Shown: positions 53,428 to 64,000 of the stretch, one piece after another
Layout: each line of letters opens with the position of its first letter
Numbering within the stretch: position 1 is the first letter of the stretch
NCBI GenBank assembly: GCA_940337035.1
Contig: CALNHX010005794.1
Location: 1-64,000 of the forward strand
Source: Agriotes lineatus
Taxonomy: Eukaryota > Arthropoda > Insecta > Coleoptera > Elateridae
Length of the DNA stretch: 64,000 nt
Reading direction: 5' to 3'
The notes under the pieces: generated by a model
Told to the model about the DNA's origin: nothing
What the model saw: only the letters and a program-made list of their open reading frames with translations
Databases searched by the model: none
Made by a program: the position numbers and the translations under genes

Positions 53428-55655
53428 TAACCGGAAGTGGAGTCTGCACCGGGAGCCGGAGGCTGAGGGCTGAGGCCAGGGGCTGAAGCCGAGAACCGGA
53501 AGCAGGAGGCTGGGGCTGAGGCCGGGGGCTGAGGGCTGGGGGCTGCTGAGAGTTCAAATAGACGATTAAATATTAAAAAAAGAAAAAAGGGGCTGTATCT
53601 CGTAAACGGGTGGGAAAACGGAAAACGGGTGAAAAAATGGCACCCCACACTGCCTGCTAACCCCCATCTGGAAATGAAGCCATCTATAACATATTAAAAA
53701 TTGGAAGCGCCCATATGACATTTTCGAAAATTATATTTTGTATCTGTAAGAATTATTAAACACTAAAAGGGCTATATCTCGTAAACGGGTGGGAAAAACG
53801 GAAAACGGGTGAAAAAATGACACCCCCACATTACCTGTTAACCCCCATCTGGAAATGAAGCCATCTATAACATATTAAAAATTGGACGCGCCCTTATGGC
53901 ATTTTTAGAAAATTAAATTTGGATCTGTAAGAATTATTAAATACTAAAAGGGGCTGTATCTCGTAAACGGGTGGGAAAAACGAAAAACGGGTGAAAAAAT
54001 CACACCCCCTATAACTCCCCCAGCCAGCGAATGAAGCCACCTATAACATATTAAAAATTGGAAGAGCCCTTATGGCATTTTTTGAAAATTATATTTTGGA
54101 GTTGTAAGAACCGATAAACTGCCGAAATCTGATGGATGAACACTAAAAGGGGCTGTATCTCGTAAACGGGTGGGACAAACGAAAAACGGGTGAAAAAATC
54201 ACACCCCCTATAAGCCCCCAGCCACCGAATGAAGCCATCTATAACATATTAAAATAGGAAGTGCCCTTATGGCATTTTTTGAAAATTATATTTTGGAGTT
54301 GTAAGAACCGATAAACTGCCGAAATCTGATGGATGAACACTAAAAGGGGCTGTATCTCGTAAACGGGTGGAAAAACGAAAAACGGGTGAAAAAATCACAC
54401 CCCCTATAACCCCTTAGCCAGCAAATGAAGCCATCTATAACATATTAAAAATTGGAAGTGCCCATATGGCATTTTTTGAAAATTATATTTTGGAGTTGTA
54501 AGAACTGATAAGACTCCGAATAGTACATGATGCGCCATCTAGCGATAATACGCCGGATCAAACATTACGCGCCATCTGCAGCCATACTCTGAAACTACCT
54601 GTAATCTAATTAACCGAGCACCCTGCTAAAAATATCTCGCAGGAAAACCATAATCTTGTGATTAAACTGAGCATCCTGTTGCATATATCGCAAAGTAAAA
54701 CCTAGATAGTACTAATTAACCGAGTATCCTGTTGCAAATATCTCGCAGGAAAACCATAATCTTGAGACTAAACCGAGAATCCGTTTCACGCTATCAAAGA
54801 AAATTTAATTAGTTTTTGTGGTGAAGAAGCTGGTGATAAGCATTTAGTATATAAACAAACACAGAAAATTATTATTTTAATCCAGTTTGATCTGCCAAAG
54901 CGTGTTTTCACGGACTTCATATGCCGGCGGCATTCACCGCATTTAAATCCTTCTTCAATGTTTGTCCAGAAGTAAATTGATGTTGGCGCTCTTTTTGCTA
55001 ACACTTGGGGTAAACTGATGTTAACACTTGTTGCCAGTACTTGAAGTAAACTGATGTTGATATTTTTTATTAGCACTTGAAGTAAACTGATGTTGATACT
55101 CGAAGCACTATACACACGTGGAGAGCTCGAAAACTGGATTAAAATAATAATTTTCTGTGTTTGTTTATATACTAAATGCTTATCACCAGCTTCTTCACCA
55201 CAAAAACTAATTAAATTTTCTTTGATAGCGTGAAACGGATTCTCGGTTTAATCACAAGATTATGGTTTTCCTGCGAGATATTTTTAGCAGGGTGCTCGGT
55301 TAATTAGATTACAGGTAGTTTCAGAGTATGGCTGCAGATGGCGCGTAATGTTTGATCCGGCGTATTATCGCTAGATGGCGCATCATGTACTATTCGGAGT
55401 CTTATCAGTTCTTACAACTCCAAAATATAATTTTCAAAAAAATGCCATAAGGGCACTTCCAATTTTTAATATGTTATAGATGGCTTCATTTCCAGATGGG
55501 GGTTAACAGGTAATGTGGGGTGTCATTTTTTCACCCGTTTTCCGTTTTTCGCACCCGTTACGAGATACAACCCCTATATGAGCCTCCAGCCCCCCGGTGG
55601 CATCCCCCAGTTCCCGCCCCCGGCTTCCGGCTCCCGGTACAGACTCCACTTCCGG
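53428..55655. repeat. 2.2-kb palindrome with expanded tandem repeats in one arm
   Basis: The outer arms pair at ccggaagtggagtctg (about 53432) and its complement (about 55640). The inner arms pair from about 54520-54890 with 55133-55420 over long near-identical blocks (for example gtgaagaagctggtgataag). The left arm contains five units of about 180-199 bases starting ggggctgtatctcgtaaacg (53585-54520), whereas the right arm has one. The 240-bp centre has four imperfect copies of aagtaaactgatgttga (54970-55100). Frames in the arms are repeat artefacts. Confidence 0.8.
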
Positions 55656-56024
55656 TTACCTGCGCATGCGGCGCGCGCACGAACCAGGACTCCGCCCCAG
55701 GCCTGCGCAATGCTTTTTGCGGTCTGCGCAGAATTTGAATTTCCCGCCAAAATGACGTCACTTCCTGAGGCAGAACCCGCTCTGCCCATCTACTCACCCA
55801 CAAAAAAAAATGTACCGCCCCTAAAAATCTACCGCTTTACGCAACTGCGTAATTTTCGTAATAGGGAATATGGCACTGATTAGTTTCCGCCTGTAGCTTA
55901 TAAAACCCTTTAAACAAAAGTATTCTATAGTTTTAATGAACGATTTATTCGATTGTTTGAACCTTTCATTCGGCATTTATTCGATAGTCAAAACAATTCG
56001 ATTGCTCCCATCACTATATAAACC

Positions 56025-57897
56025 TGTCAAATACAAAGTCAGACATTTGCCATACTAGTTAATTTTCAATACAACAAATCATTTGTAATACAGGCTGTTA
56101 ACCTACCCTGAGAAAAGAGTTTATTTCGTGTTTTACCGGAGCTAAGCCCTATTTGATTGCGAATAAATAAAATAACCCATTTATTAGTCAAATAATTATT
56201 ACATCATTTTAATTGGCCCTGAATTTGACATAAAAATCCAAATGTTAAAACCATTTGATTTATAAATTGTAGTGATTTGCCCTGAATTATATTTTTATTT
56301 ACTATTGCCTTTTATGAGGTAGGGGTGTCATTACAATATATGTGAATCTATATCATGTATGTATTGTTATGTTATAATAATTGTTGTGGATATTATAATT
56401 TTAATAAATGAGTTTAATAATCTCAAATGTGTTCTTAAAAATGACTCTTATCTCACATGGATGGGTTCTCTACATCCTATCAAGTATTATTTGGATTTGT
56501 ATCATTATAAGATACATTTGCTATCAAATCAATGAACGTGGTAGTATTTTATATAATTTAAAAGCAAACTCTTTGGATAATGGTAATTCAACTAACGGGA
56601 TAGCTACCATGCAGGATATTATTTAACTAAAGGGAAATGGCGTTCCAACATCACAAATCCCAAAACAAACAAGTTTGTTATACTCGACAATTATCAGTGA
56701 TTACGTAATTAAAGCGTTGTCTAGGTGATAGCAATTGCTGTAAGTAATTACACGTCACAAAACAAAACACACTCGAAGGACGCTTCTGCCCGAAGTGCTT
56801 ATAAAAACCGACGCCCCCTCTTTGTCCGTTGGTCATCCTCTGAAGGTTGCCGCAGAATGATTTCTGTATCTCGACCTCTATGATGCCAAAAACTGCTTCC
56901 AGCTGTCCCCGTTGCTCACACCTAGGGCTGCACTGCTCTCCAGCAAGGTCACTGCCAACCTCCAGCTTCCAGGGGTTCCATTACTCCGCTCGGATTTCCA
57001 AAAACAGCCAGCGTAATACAGGCTAACACTCGATGTACCGATAAAACAGTTTTTCAACCTTCTACAGAGATGCTGCGAATGAATGCACTCCACTACAGTA
57101 CTCCCACAGCATTCAATCAATTTTTAAACTTACTTAATTGGGAAATAGTACATTGTGTATCTAGGACGAAAAGCGTAACATTCCCGGACAACTGTGAATA
57201 TGCCGAGCCCAACAACACAGGAGTCTGGAAATGTTGCTTTTTGTCCAAAATACACATAATATTTTTCCGCCGATCGATAAGCGTAATTAAAAAAAATAGG
57301 AAATAGTACCTCGAATATTCCCTGCCTAGGCCGGGAATATTATTCCTCAACAGTTTTATTGTAAATTACCTAGCAACGGCTGATGTAATGAAATGTTTGA
57401 CTTTGCTTAACAAAATTGTATCAATAATGTGTCAGTTCTAGTATGATTGGCTGAAAAGGGTATTTATTCACAATTTTACATTTATTGGGGGAGTCAAAAT
57501 AACAACACCTTTCAGCTTGGCTTCCTCCCCCCAATTTTGTCTTCGAGACTTCATTGTTTCCAAGCCTACTCTGATTACATTTTGTTTAAATGAAGGCTAA
57601 CACTATTTTTAATACAGTTTTGCAAATTATTATGATTATTTTTTTTTCGTAGAGATTTCAACCAATCAGAAGGCTGGATTTAGTTAAGTTATCGTGTATA
57701 ATTTCGATTATACAAAAATGGATTATACTATAGTAACTTCACTAGGCAACGCAATACATAACTTTTGTCAACTTGATGTTGTTTTCATAGAGATGACTTT
57801 CAGCTAGGTTAATACAAACAAATCGAGCTGTCAATAAAATATTTATTTGTTCCTAATAGTAAAATTCACTAAAAAAATAATCAAATCGAATACAATG
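56025..57897. other. No named gene; LTR- or promoter-like segment
   Basis: cttataaaaaccgacg at about 56799 looks like a TATA promoter in a region resembling a retroelement LTR. The 72-codon frame at 56408 has one hydrophobic segment but no family match. A small hairpin (gaatattccc and gggaatatt) lies at about 57313-57341. Confidence 0.35.
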
Positions 57898-58049
57898 CGT
57901 ACTTCGATCAGGTTATACGTCTCAAACTTCCTGCACAATAACAAATCGTGTCCGCTAACGCGGTCGGACTATTTAACCTGTCAAACTGACACTCTTTTAT
58001 TATTGTGCAACAAGTTATCGACATATAACCCGATAATATCGAAGTACTT
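57898..58049. repeat. Imperfect palindrome, MITE-like
   Basis: Ends gtacttcgat and atcgaagtac are inverted, with further inverted pairs (ggttata/tataacc, gcacaataa/ttattgtgc). About 150 bases, non-coding. Confidence 0.5.
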
Positions 58050-58249
58050 ATAGTATTACTTCTGATTATATAACTCATCATAAATTTGGCCAATAGTAAT
58101 TGAGAATTTTACTTAGTTACTAGGTATAGATAAACGGATATACCCTTGACGACGTGGTATAATAACTTCAGTGTTTCGGTGGGTCCAAAAAAGCAAAATA
58201 ATGGATAATAATAATCTAGAGCCATGATGTAATAACTGTCTATTGCAAA

Positions 58250-58355
58250 TTCGAGGTTAGCAGGTTAGGTTTTGCGTCAGTTTTGACACAAACTGGCGCA
58301 AAACCTAACCTGATAACGTCGAATTTGACATAGACTTACAGAACCACCAACATAA
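58250..58355. repeat. Palindromic repeat family, copy 1
   Basis: ggttagcaggttaggttttg and its complement pair around a gacaca centre, followed by gaatttgacatagact and ccaccaacata. The same block recurs at 61350-61471, so it is a dispersed family. Confidence 0.7.
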
Positions 58356-58828
58356 ACAGTGCCAACCTAAGAAATAAAAAATATCGGTCCATTCATTATA
58401 TAATCGTAACGAATACCACTCGAGCAATCGAAAATAGTGATTATTTTTCACTCGTAACTCGACGTAATCCGTAAAATACCACTCGAGCTACGCTCTCGTG
58501 GTTTTTCGCAGATTACGTCTCTTTACTCGTAAAATAATCGATTATTTTCGATGCTCTTGTGATATTATAACTGATTATACCACCCCCTCTAACATCAACC
58601 AATGAAAAACACCAAAATACATAGTTACGCATGTACTAACTTTTAATAATGTACATAGCAACTGCTAATCTCATACCTTCCTGACTAATAGGTGATAGTA
58701 ACACGCCTTCACAAGCATCACATTACCTGCTGTCAGTACAATTTTCATAACTACAGTAACTGTACGTTTAGTATTTAAAATACACTATTCAAACGTTGTT
58801 TATTGACTCGTGATATAATCTAGCCGAA

Positions 58829-58879
58829 TGCAACTAGTGGGTTTTTGATTATCAAATAATCAAGAACCCACTAGTTGCA
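58829..58879. repeat. 51-bp hairpin with 24-bp arms
   Basis: Arms starting tgcaactagtgggttttt are complementary with one mismatch and separated by caa (58853-58855). It directly abuts the MITE at 58886. Confidence 0.75.
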
Positions 58880-58885
58880 TTATAC

Positions 58886-59625
58886 CGTGTGTCCCAAAAG
58901 TCTGGAATAAATTCAGTATTTCCTAAAATGTACGTTTCCGGCTAAAATCCTCGAACACGTCGATTTTTATTTTTATTTGAGCATTTTTTGAAATAAAATG
59001 CATACATACAGGGTGTCCCCCGTATGAGGTATGCCGTTATCGATGTTTTTTTTTAATGGAAACCCCCTTTTTTATTACGGAATCTGAAAGAACGCATCTT
59101 TTTACTTACGTTAAGCTGATTTTTGAATATAGGTCACATTACCAAAAATTAAGAAAAAAATTTAAATTTGCAAAATACTAAATTTGATTTTAAGAAGTGT
59201 GATTTTACGCTTTTATCAATGACAGCAATTAACAAAAAACATATCGGTCGTCTTAGTTACTGTTAGGCAGACAACTGTGCATAATTTGTACATTTAATTT
59301 AGTTGTTTTAGAAATTACTAAACTTAGTATTTTGCAATTTTTAAATTTTTTCTTAATTTTTGATCATCTGATCTATACTCAAAAATCAGCTTAGCGTAAG
59401 TAAAAAGGTGTGTTCTTTCAGATTCCGTAATAAAAAAAGGGGGTTTCTATTTAAAAAAAAAAAACATCGATAACGCCATACCTCATACGCGGGACACCCT
59501 GTATGTATGCATTTTATTTCAAAAAATGCTCAAATAAAAATAAAAATCTACGTGTTCGAGGATTTTAGCCGGAAACGTACATTTTAGGAAATACTGAATT
59601 TATTTCAGACTTGTGGGACACACGG
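58886..59625. mobile_element. 740-bp foldback MITE with about 300-bp arms
   Basis: Starts ccgtgtgtcccaaaagtctg and ends cagacttgtgggacacacgg, with TA at both flanks (58884-58885, 59626-59627). The arms stay complementary for about 300 bases with few changes, leaving a centre of about 130 bases. Inside, a second element-like word acagggtgtcccc and its complement occur. Non-coding; TA flanks suggest Tc1/mariner-type mobilisation. Confidence 0.8.
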
Positions 59626-59804
59626 TATATGAAAACCAATGCTATTTTATACTAATTACAAAAATTAAAACCAGCACATTTTTGGAATATTTATAAAATA
59701 TTATGTGATATGCATGAAATATTATTAATTGCTATAATAATCGTAGAGGCTTAAAATGTGTTCATATAGTATATAATGAAATCATAATAGCTATTTTGTA
59801 TTAA

Positions 59805-59909
59805 GGGCGTGAAGGAGGCGATTTTGGCCCGCGGCGGAATTATAAGCCAGAAGCCCGAAGGGCCGAAGGATTATAAAACGCCAAAGGGCCAAAATCGCCG
59901 TTCACGCCC
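59805..59909. repeat. GC-rich palindrome
   Basis: gggcgtgaaggaggcgattt pairs with aaatcgccgttcacgccc. The centre repeats gcccgaagggccgaagg. The style resembles the gccctcgggc words at about 35990-36180. Confidence 0.65.
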
Positions 59910-60018
59910 GAAATGCAAACAAGATTTTTTGTAAAATCCACCATAAAGCTTTGAAAAATAAATGGCACGATTCGTTCTCAAAAATCAAATTGTTGTTGGT
60001 TGCCAATGTGATGCTGGT

Positions 60019-60113
60019 TTTTTAGGCCTTAGGGCGCAAAAGGCATTATTTACGCCCGCAAATTATTTTTAGGCCTTAGGGCGCAAACGGCACTATTTAC
60101 GCCGCAAATTAAT
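60019..60113. repeat. 47-bp tandem pair
   Basis: tttttaggccttagggcgca begins two units exactly 47 bases apart, both ending near tacgcc(c)gcaaatta. Non-coding. Confidence 0.75.
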
Positions 60114-60218
60114 GCATAAATGACCATATTTTAGTACGATTTTACAAAAACAATTATTAATTTGAAACACTATCCTCTGAATTATTCTCAGTCAGTGTTA
60201 CTCAATCTTTTTTGTACG

Positions 60219-60296
60219 GGCGACCCTTATTTCAGCAGCTGTAACTTGGCGACCCTTATTTCATCAGCTGTAACTTGGCGACCTCTATACCTCAGC
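60219..60296. repeat. 29-bp tandem repeat, about 2.6 units
   Basis: ggcgacccttatttcagcag units begin at 60219, 60248 and 60277. The preceding cagtgttactcaatctttt resembles a hAT terminus, so the array may be subterminal. Confidence 0.65.
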
Positions 60297-60489
60297 AAAG
60301 TTTAAAAAAGGATTTTTTTCTGTATTAAGTTTTGCACTGATTTTTATTTTTTTACACCTGAAGAAGTTATTTGTATTTCGCTTTTCTAATCGATGTTTAA
60401 TATTTTTTCTAGTTTTTGTGCAATGTATTTTATGTGTATTTAAATGAAGTGTTTGTTTATATAGTAAAATATGCTTATTATACACTTCA

Positions 60490-60575
60490 TTCGCCGACTA
60501 TTCCATTTATCCACAATTCCATTAGATAGAAAATATTTTCTAGCATTGATTTTAAAGCTGTCTTCAATGTAATAA
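60490..60575 (-). pseudogene. Jockey/CR1-like tail fragment (uninterrupted relative)
   Basis: On the minus strand DSFKINARKYFLSNGIVDKW is open. It corresponds to the region split by the 328-bp insertion at 50633-50960. An (ATT)n tract lies just upstream in the minus-strand sense at about 60573-60590. Only this short piece is recognisable. Confidence 0.6.
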
Positions 60576-60590
60576 TAATAATAATAATAT

Positions 60591-62406
60591 CACCTATTGT
60601 ACACTGGTTAAAAATTCGCCGGTACACGCAGCCCACCTTACTAGTCCAGTCATTGAAGGTAAAAATAGGCTATTACCTCCGAATTCTTTGAACCTCCATC
60701 GATTTTCATGAAAATGTGGAATTAAGCTCATCTTACCCTTAACTTCAAAAGTAACATATATCCGACTTGAGATTTCTGTTTTTAAGGGCTGAAACTACCC
60801 CTTCGTGAAAAAACTCGAAAAAATGCAGGTTTAAGGATTTTATGGATTCACATCTTATTTAATTATTTAGAATAAAGCTTCTTTCGTGTTCTCGAACATG
60901 ATTTACGATATATTCAAAATTTTCAACTCTTAAAAACCATCCTCTATGCCTAAATTAATTAAAAAAAATAAACGAAAATATAAAAATATTGTAATATAAA
61001 AATTTATTATTATTTTGAAACTATACATCATTATCTGTCATTTTCTCTCGCTTCCTCTCTATTTTTTTTATTTTAGAAATATTCACATCATTAAAATTAA
61101 ATTATGACAAACAATTTATTAATGTACCTTTTTCAAATATCTTAAATTATCTATTTTATTGTAATAATGTAATGATTTGTTAAAATAGATGTCAATATAT
61201 ACCGTGTGTCCAAAGGGTTTCGCACCATGGAATCAGAGCAACTTTAATTTATCCCAAAGATCAGCTCTTGCTTTTACGAAAACATCTTAATAACAAACCT
61301 ATTATATTTATTTTTCTATGGCAATAAACGAAGTCGTATTCAACTTGACATATGGTGTCAATTTCTACGTTAGCAGGTTAGGTTTTGCGTCAGTTTTGAC
61401 ACAGACTGACGCAAAACCTAACCTGCTAACCTCGAATTTGACATAGACGTACAGTGCCACCAACATATTATTCATACGTTGTATAACCAAGACCATTCAA
61501 AACGTTCGATCATTTCTGAAGGCACTTGCAAATTCAATTTTAATGATCAATGCTTAGCAACCGTTTGACTACCAATTGCCACAAGAAGAGTAGATCTTTA
61601 AAATAATTCGAATATCCCAAACAATTAACTCGCCTTCATTGTTAATCTAGAATGACGTAGACCCACGCCGACATTCACTTGTTCTGACTTCCGGCAAATG
61701 GCTTGGAACTCCGCCGATTTTGCAAAATTTACTTACGCCAAGGCTTTTACGGACTATTACGGCGTAGCTGGACAGTTGGATAAGCGATAGGCCTCTTCGG
61801 AAAGGTTTAATCTCGTATTTAAGTAGTTTACTCGGACGCTGACACTCGAATTGCAGGCACTCCTACCTTTTTAAAATTAGCCTCGATTCTGGTCGCAGAT
61901 GACGCTCCCGATTTCCTCGGCTTGAGTCGCTCCCCTGGGTGGAGATGTTGACAGCGACGTTCTTGCAGACTCCGCTGATGTTCCCGATTGCTGACCTCTG
62001 GGTTCCGATGCTTATTTTGGTCGTAGTCGATGATCGGAAAATTCAGCTGATCGGCTCCCGATGTCCACTCGAGGATGAGAGAAAATTTAACTTTTACGTC
62101 ATAGAAACTGCTGCAAACGTTCCCACAGGTACACTGACACTTGGGAAAAAAATTGGACCACTGTTTATAATTGGTGAAACACGTTTATTATCATAAAACA
62201 TTAGCTAAATATGGAACACAAATTCGACAAGCTACATTAATTGCTATTTTCCATTGTTCTCTTTCTTAATAACAAAAGCGCATCAAGTTGCTAAGATACG
62301 GTGTTCTTCTACTATTAATTGGAAATTAGTTTTGATAATATTAACCAGAGTTGAAGAAACAAGTAACAAGAATATGTAGAGAAAGAAAGAAAGATTGAAT
62401 AAATAA
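60591..62406. other. No gene seen; one dispersed palindrome
   Basis: AT-rich. accgtgtgtcc at 61201 resembles the end of the MITE at 58886. The palindromic family copy is at 61350-61471. The GC-balanced part at 61640-62160 has no recognisable protein. Confidence 0.45.
61350..61471. repeat. Palindromic repeat family, copy 2
   Basis: Same palindromic core as 58250-58355 (gttagcaggttaggttttgc and complement) and the same right flank. The palindrome is slightly better preserved here. Confidence 0.7.
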
Positions 62407-63978
62407 TGCAATGGAAGAAATTGAAGATAACAGTAGAAACAGCAACTTAAGAAATATGTATAAAAACATAAAGAAACAGAAAACGGGGTGCAAAATAAAG
62501 ACAAGAGGGATAAAAAACGAAGCAGGCAATACAGAATATGACAAGGAGAAGATAAAGAAACGATAGATGGAATACTTCTCAAAATTATTAAATGATGAAA
62601 ATAGTGATGCACAAATAGAAGAGGGAATAACGATAGAGGAAGAGGAAACAGTGCTTGAACCATCAGAGGAAGAGTTTAATCAAGCTATTAAAAAAATAAG
62701 AAATGGCAAAGCACCAGGAAGCGATAAGATTGAAGGCGAATTGATAAAACTGGGCGGAGAGAAACTACATGAAAGATTATACAGACTAATAAAGGAGATA
62801 TGGGGAAGAGAGAAAATGCCCGAGGAGTGGAGAAACGGAGTTGTGGTGCCGATACTAAAAAAGGGTGACCCGGAGGAGTGTAGCAACTAAAGGGGAATCA
62901 CGCTGCTAAATGTAGCATATAAAATACTAACCACACTTATTCAACGGCGATTAGTGGAATATACCGAACTACACACGGGGGACTACCAATACGGATTAGG
63001 GCCTGGAAGATCCACAACGGACGTTATACATGTCCTGCAGCAGATTACAGAAAAATGCCATGAATATAATATAGACGCGCACATGCTGTTCATTGACTTC
63101 AAACAAGCGTTTGATAAAATTAACAGAAACAGTTTATTTAAGGACATGAAAAATCTACAGATACCATCTAAACTCATAAAACTAATACAAATGACAGAGG
63201 GATCCACAACAATGATCAGAATGGCAGAAGGGACAACTGATAGAATTGTAATTAACACTGGAGTACGCCAAGGTGACTCGTTGTTGGCAACACTATTTAA
63301 TATTGTATTAGAAAGCATCATAAGAAAAGTAGGTGGACAAGGAACAATAATGACCAAACAGATACAAATCATTGCTTATGCTGACGATGTGGTGATTATT
63401 GCAAGAAATGTAAGAGCACTAAGTGAGGCATTTACACAACTGAAGCAAGCAGCAGAAGAGAGGGGACTAAAAGTAAATGAAAATAAAACAAAATACATGG
63501 TACACCAGAATAATAAAAATAAAAACAGCAAACAAGATCTCAGAATAGGAAAATATGTATTCGAAGAAGTAGAAAAATTCAAATACCTTGAAAAAATATA
63601 AGTGACAGGAATGACAGAGGAGAAGATATAAGAGACAGAATACAAGCTGGAAACAGAGCCTACTATAGTAATAAAAATATTCTGAAAGATAAGAACATCA
63701 GTAAGAAAACCAAATTACGAATATACAAAGGACTAATAAGACCAGTTGTGATGTATGCAGCCGAAACACTATGTGTAACAAAAAGAGAGGGAGAACATCT
63801 AAGAATATGGGAGAGAAGAATACTCAGAACAATATTAGGACCAAAGAAAATCAGTAATACCGAATACCGCTCGAAGATGAACCACGAAATATTAGAAGAA
63901 ATAAATGGAAAGGACATTGTGAGAGCAATTAAAGCACAGAAATTAAGATGGCTAGGACATATGGTGATCAAACGATGA
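62407..63978 (+). pseudogene. Non-LTR retrotransposon reverse transcriptase
   Basis: A 5'-truncated copy. The linker (NAMEEIEDNSRNSNLRNMYK) leads through a TAG at about 62564 into RT: IRNGKAPGSDKIEGELIK, a TAA at 62888 in the spot of a conserved Tyr before RGITLLN, FIDFKQAFDKINR (first catalytic Asp), GVRQGDSLLATLFN, and the catalytic box IIAYADDVVIIA (about 63370). After a frameshift at about 63600 the C-terminus continues (QAGNRAYYSNKN, LRIYKGLIRPVVMYAAETL, AQKLRWLGHM) to TGA at 63976-63978. The order matches endonuclease-RT elements like the one decayed at 17.5-19.4 kb. The 3' end lies beyond the window. Confidence 0.85.
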
Positions 63979-64000
63979 AAGAATGATAAAAAGAATAACA

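Larger units (their letters stand above)
52526..56016. mobile_element. hAT-like element, 3,491 bp, with internal palindrome
   Basis: Begins tagtgatgggaacaatcga and ends with the complement of tagtgatgggagcaatcga. The flanking octamers tatagacc (52518-52525) and tataaacc (56017-56024) match at seven of eight positions. Subterminal tattcgat words recur at both ends. The start decamer is the same as in the element at 20357. No transposase is encoded. The interior carries a MITE (52946-53178) and a 2.2-kb palindrome. Confidence 0.75.

Noticed and set aside
61939..62196. 85-codon frame
   Set aside because: No motif, no neighbours and no repeat support. Probably chance.
62283..62663. Hydrophobic minus-strand frames opposite the non-LTR linker and RT
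   Set aside because: Mirror frames of a Lys/Glu-rich coding strand give Phe/Leu/Ser-rich shadows; the + strand shows the real RT motifs.

Overview
This is a eukaryotic, almost certainly arthropod (probably insect), genomic window that consists almost entirely of transposable elements and repeats. The reasons are its AT-rich intergenic DNA, spliced genes with GT-AG introns, and mariner, P-like, hAT, Harbinger/ISL2EU-like, Helentron-like, Ty3/gypsy, non-LTR and Polinton sequences nested in one another. I see no host gene that I can name, no rRNA, no tRNA and no CRISPR array. The species cannot be fixed from sequence alone.

Layout. 0-2.3 kb: palindromic repeats and a dead mariner. 2.3-7.3 kb: a long inverted repeat, then a two-gene ISL2EU-like DNA transposon, with a THAP+DDE transposase on + and a SWIM/YqaJ-nuclease/PHD protein on -. 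Both genes carry nonsense or frameshift lesions. 7.5-11.3 kb: two copies of a Helentron/HINE-like repeat flank a 1,690-bp P-like element that has perfect 36-bp inverted repeats, an 8-bp target duplication and a THAP exon. 11.3-13.3 kb: gag/protease fragment of a gypsy element, then a piggyBac-like end. 13.4-16.7 kb: a 3.3-kb foldback element with minisatellite-bearing arms, containing a MITE and a 30-bp GC-rich minisatellite. 17.5-20.2 kb: a decayed RTE-like retrotransposon on - and a small unexplained coding-like stretch. 20.4-22.7 kb: a hAT-like element with internal insertions.

23.6-33.8 kb: a gypsy retrotransposon with 2-kb LTRs, gag, pol and integrase but no env. Gag to pol probably uses a -1 frameshift at GGGAAAC. 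Its 3' LTR ends inside a Polinton capsid-like gene.

33.8-47.3 kb: a truncated Polinton/Maverick, the main feature of the window. In order it has a capsid-like C-terminus, packaging ATPase, a conserved Polinton protein (split by a hAT), a fibre-like repeat protein (split by a HINE), an integrase with chromodomain, protein-primed DNA polymerase B (- strand, one internal TAG) and a small gene of unknown function. Together these would package, replicate and integrate a virus-like DNA element. This copy is broken in at least four places.

47.6-64 kb: a 113-bp minisatellite, remnants of a gypsy gag and a Jockey/CR1-like element, a 3.5-kb hAT-like element containing a 2.2-kb palindrome, several MITEs and palindromes, and finally the reverse transcriptase of another non-LTR retrotransposon running to the window edge.
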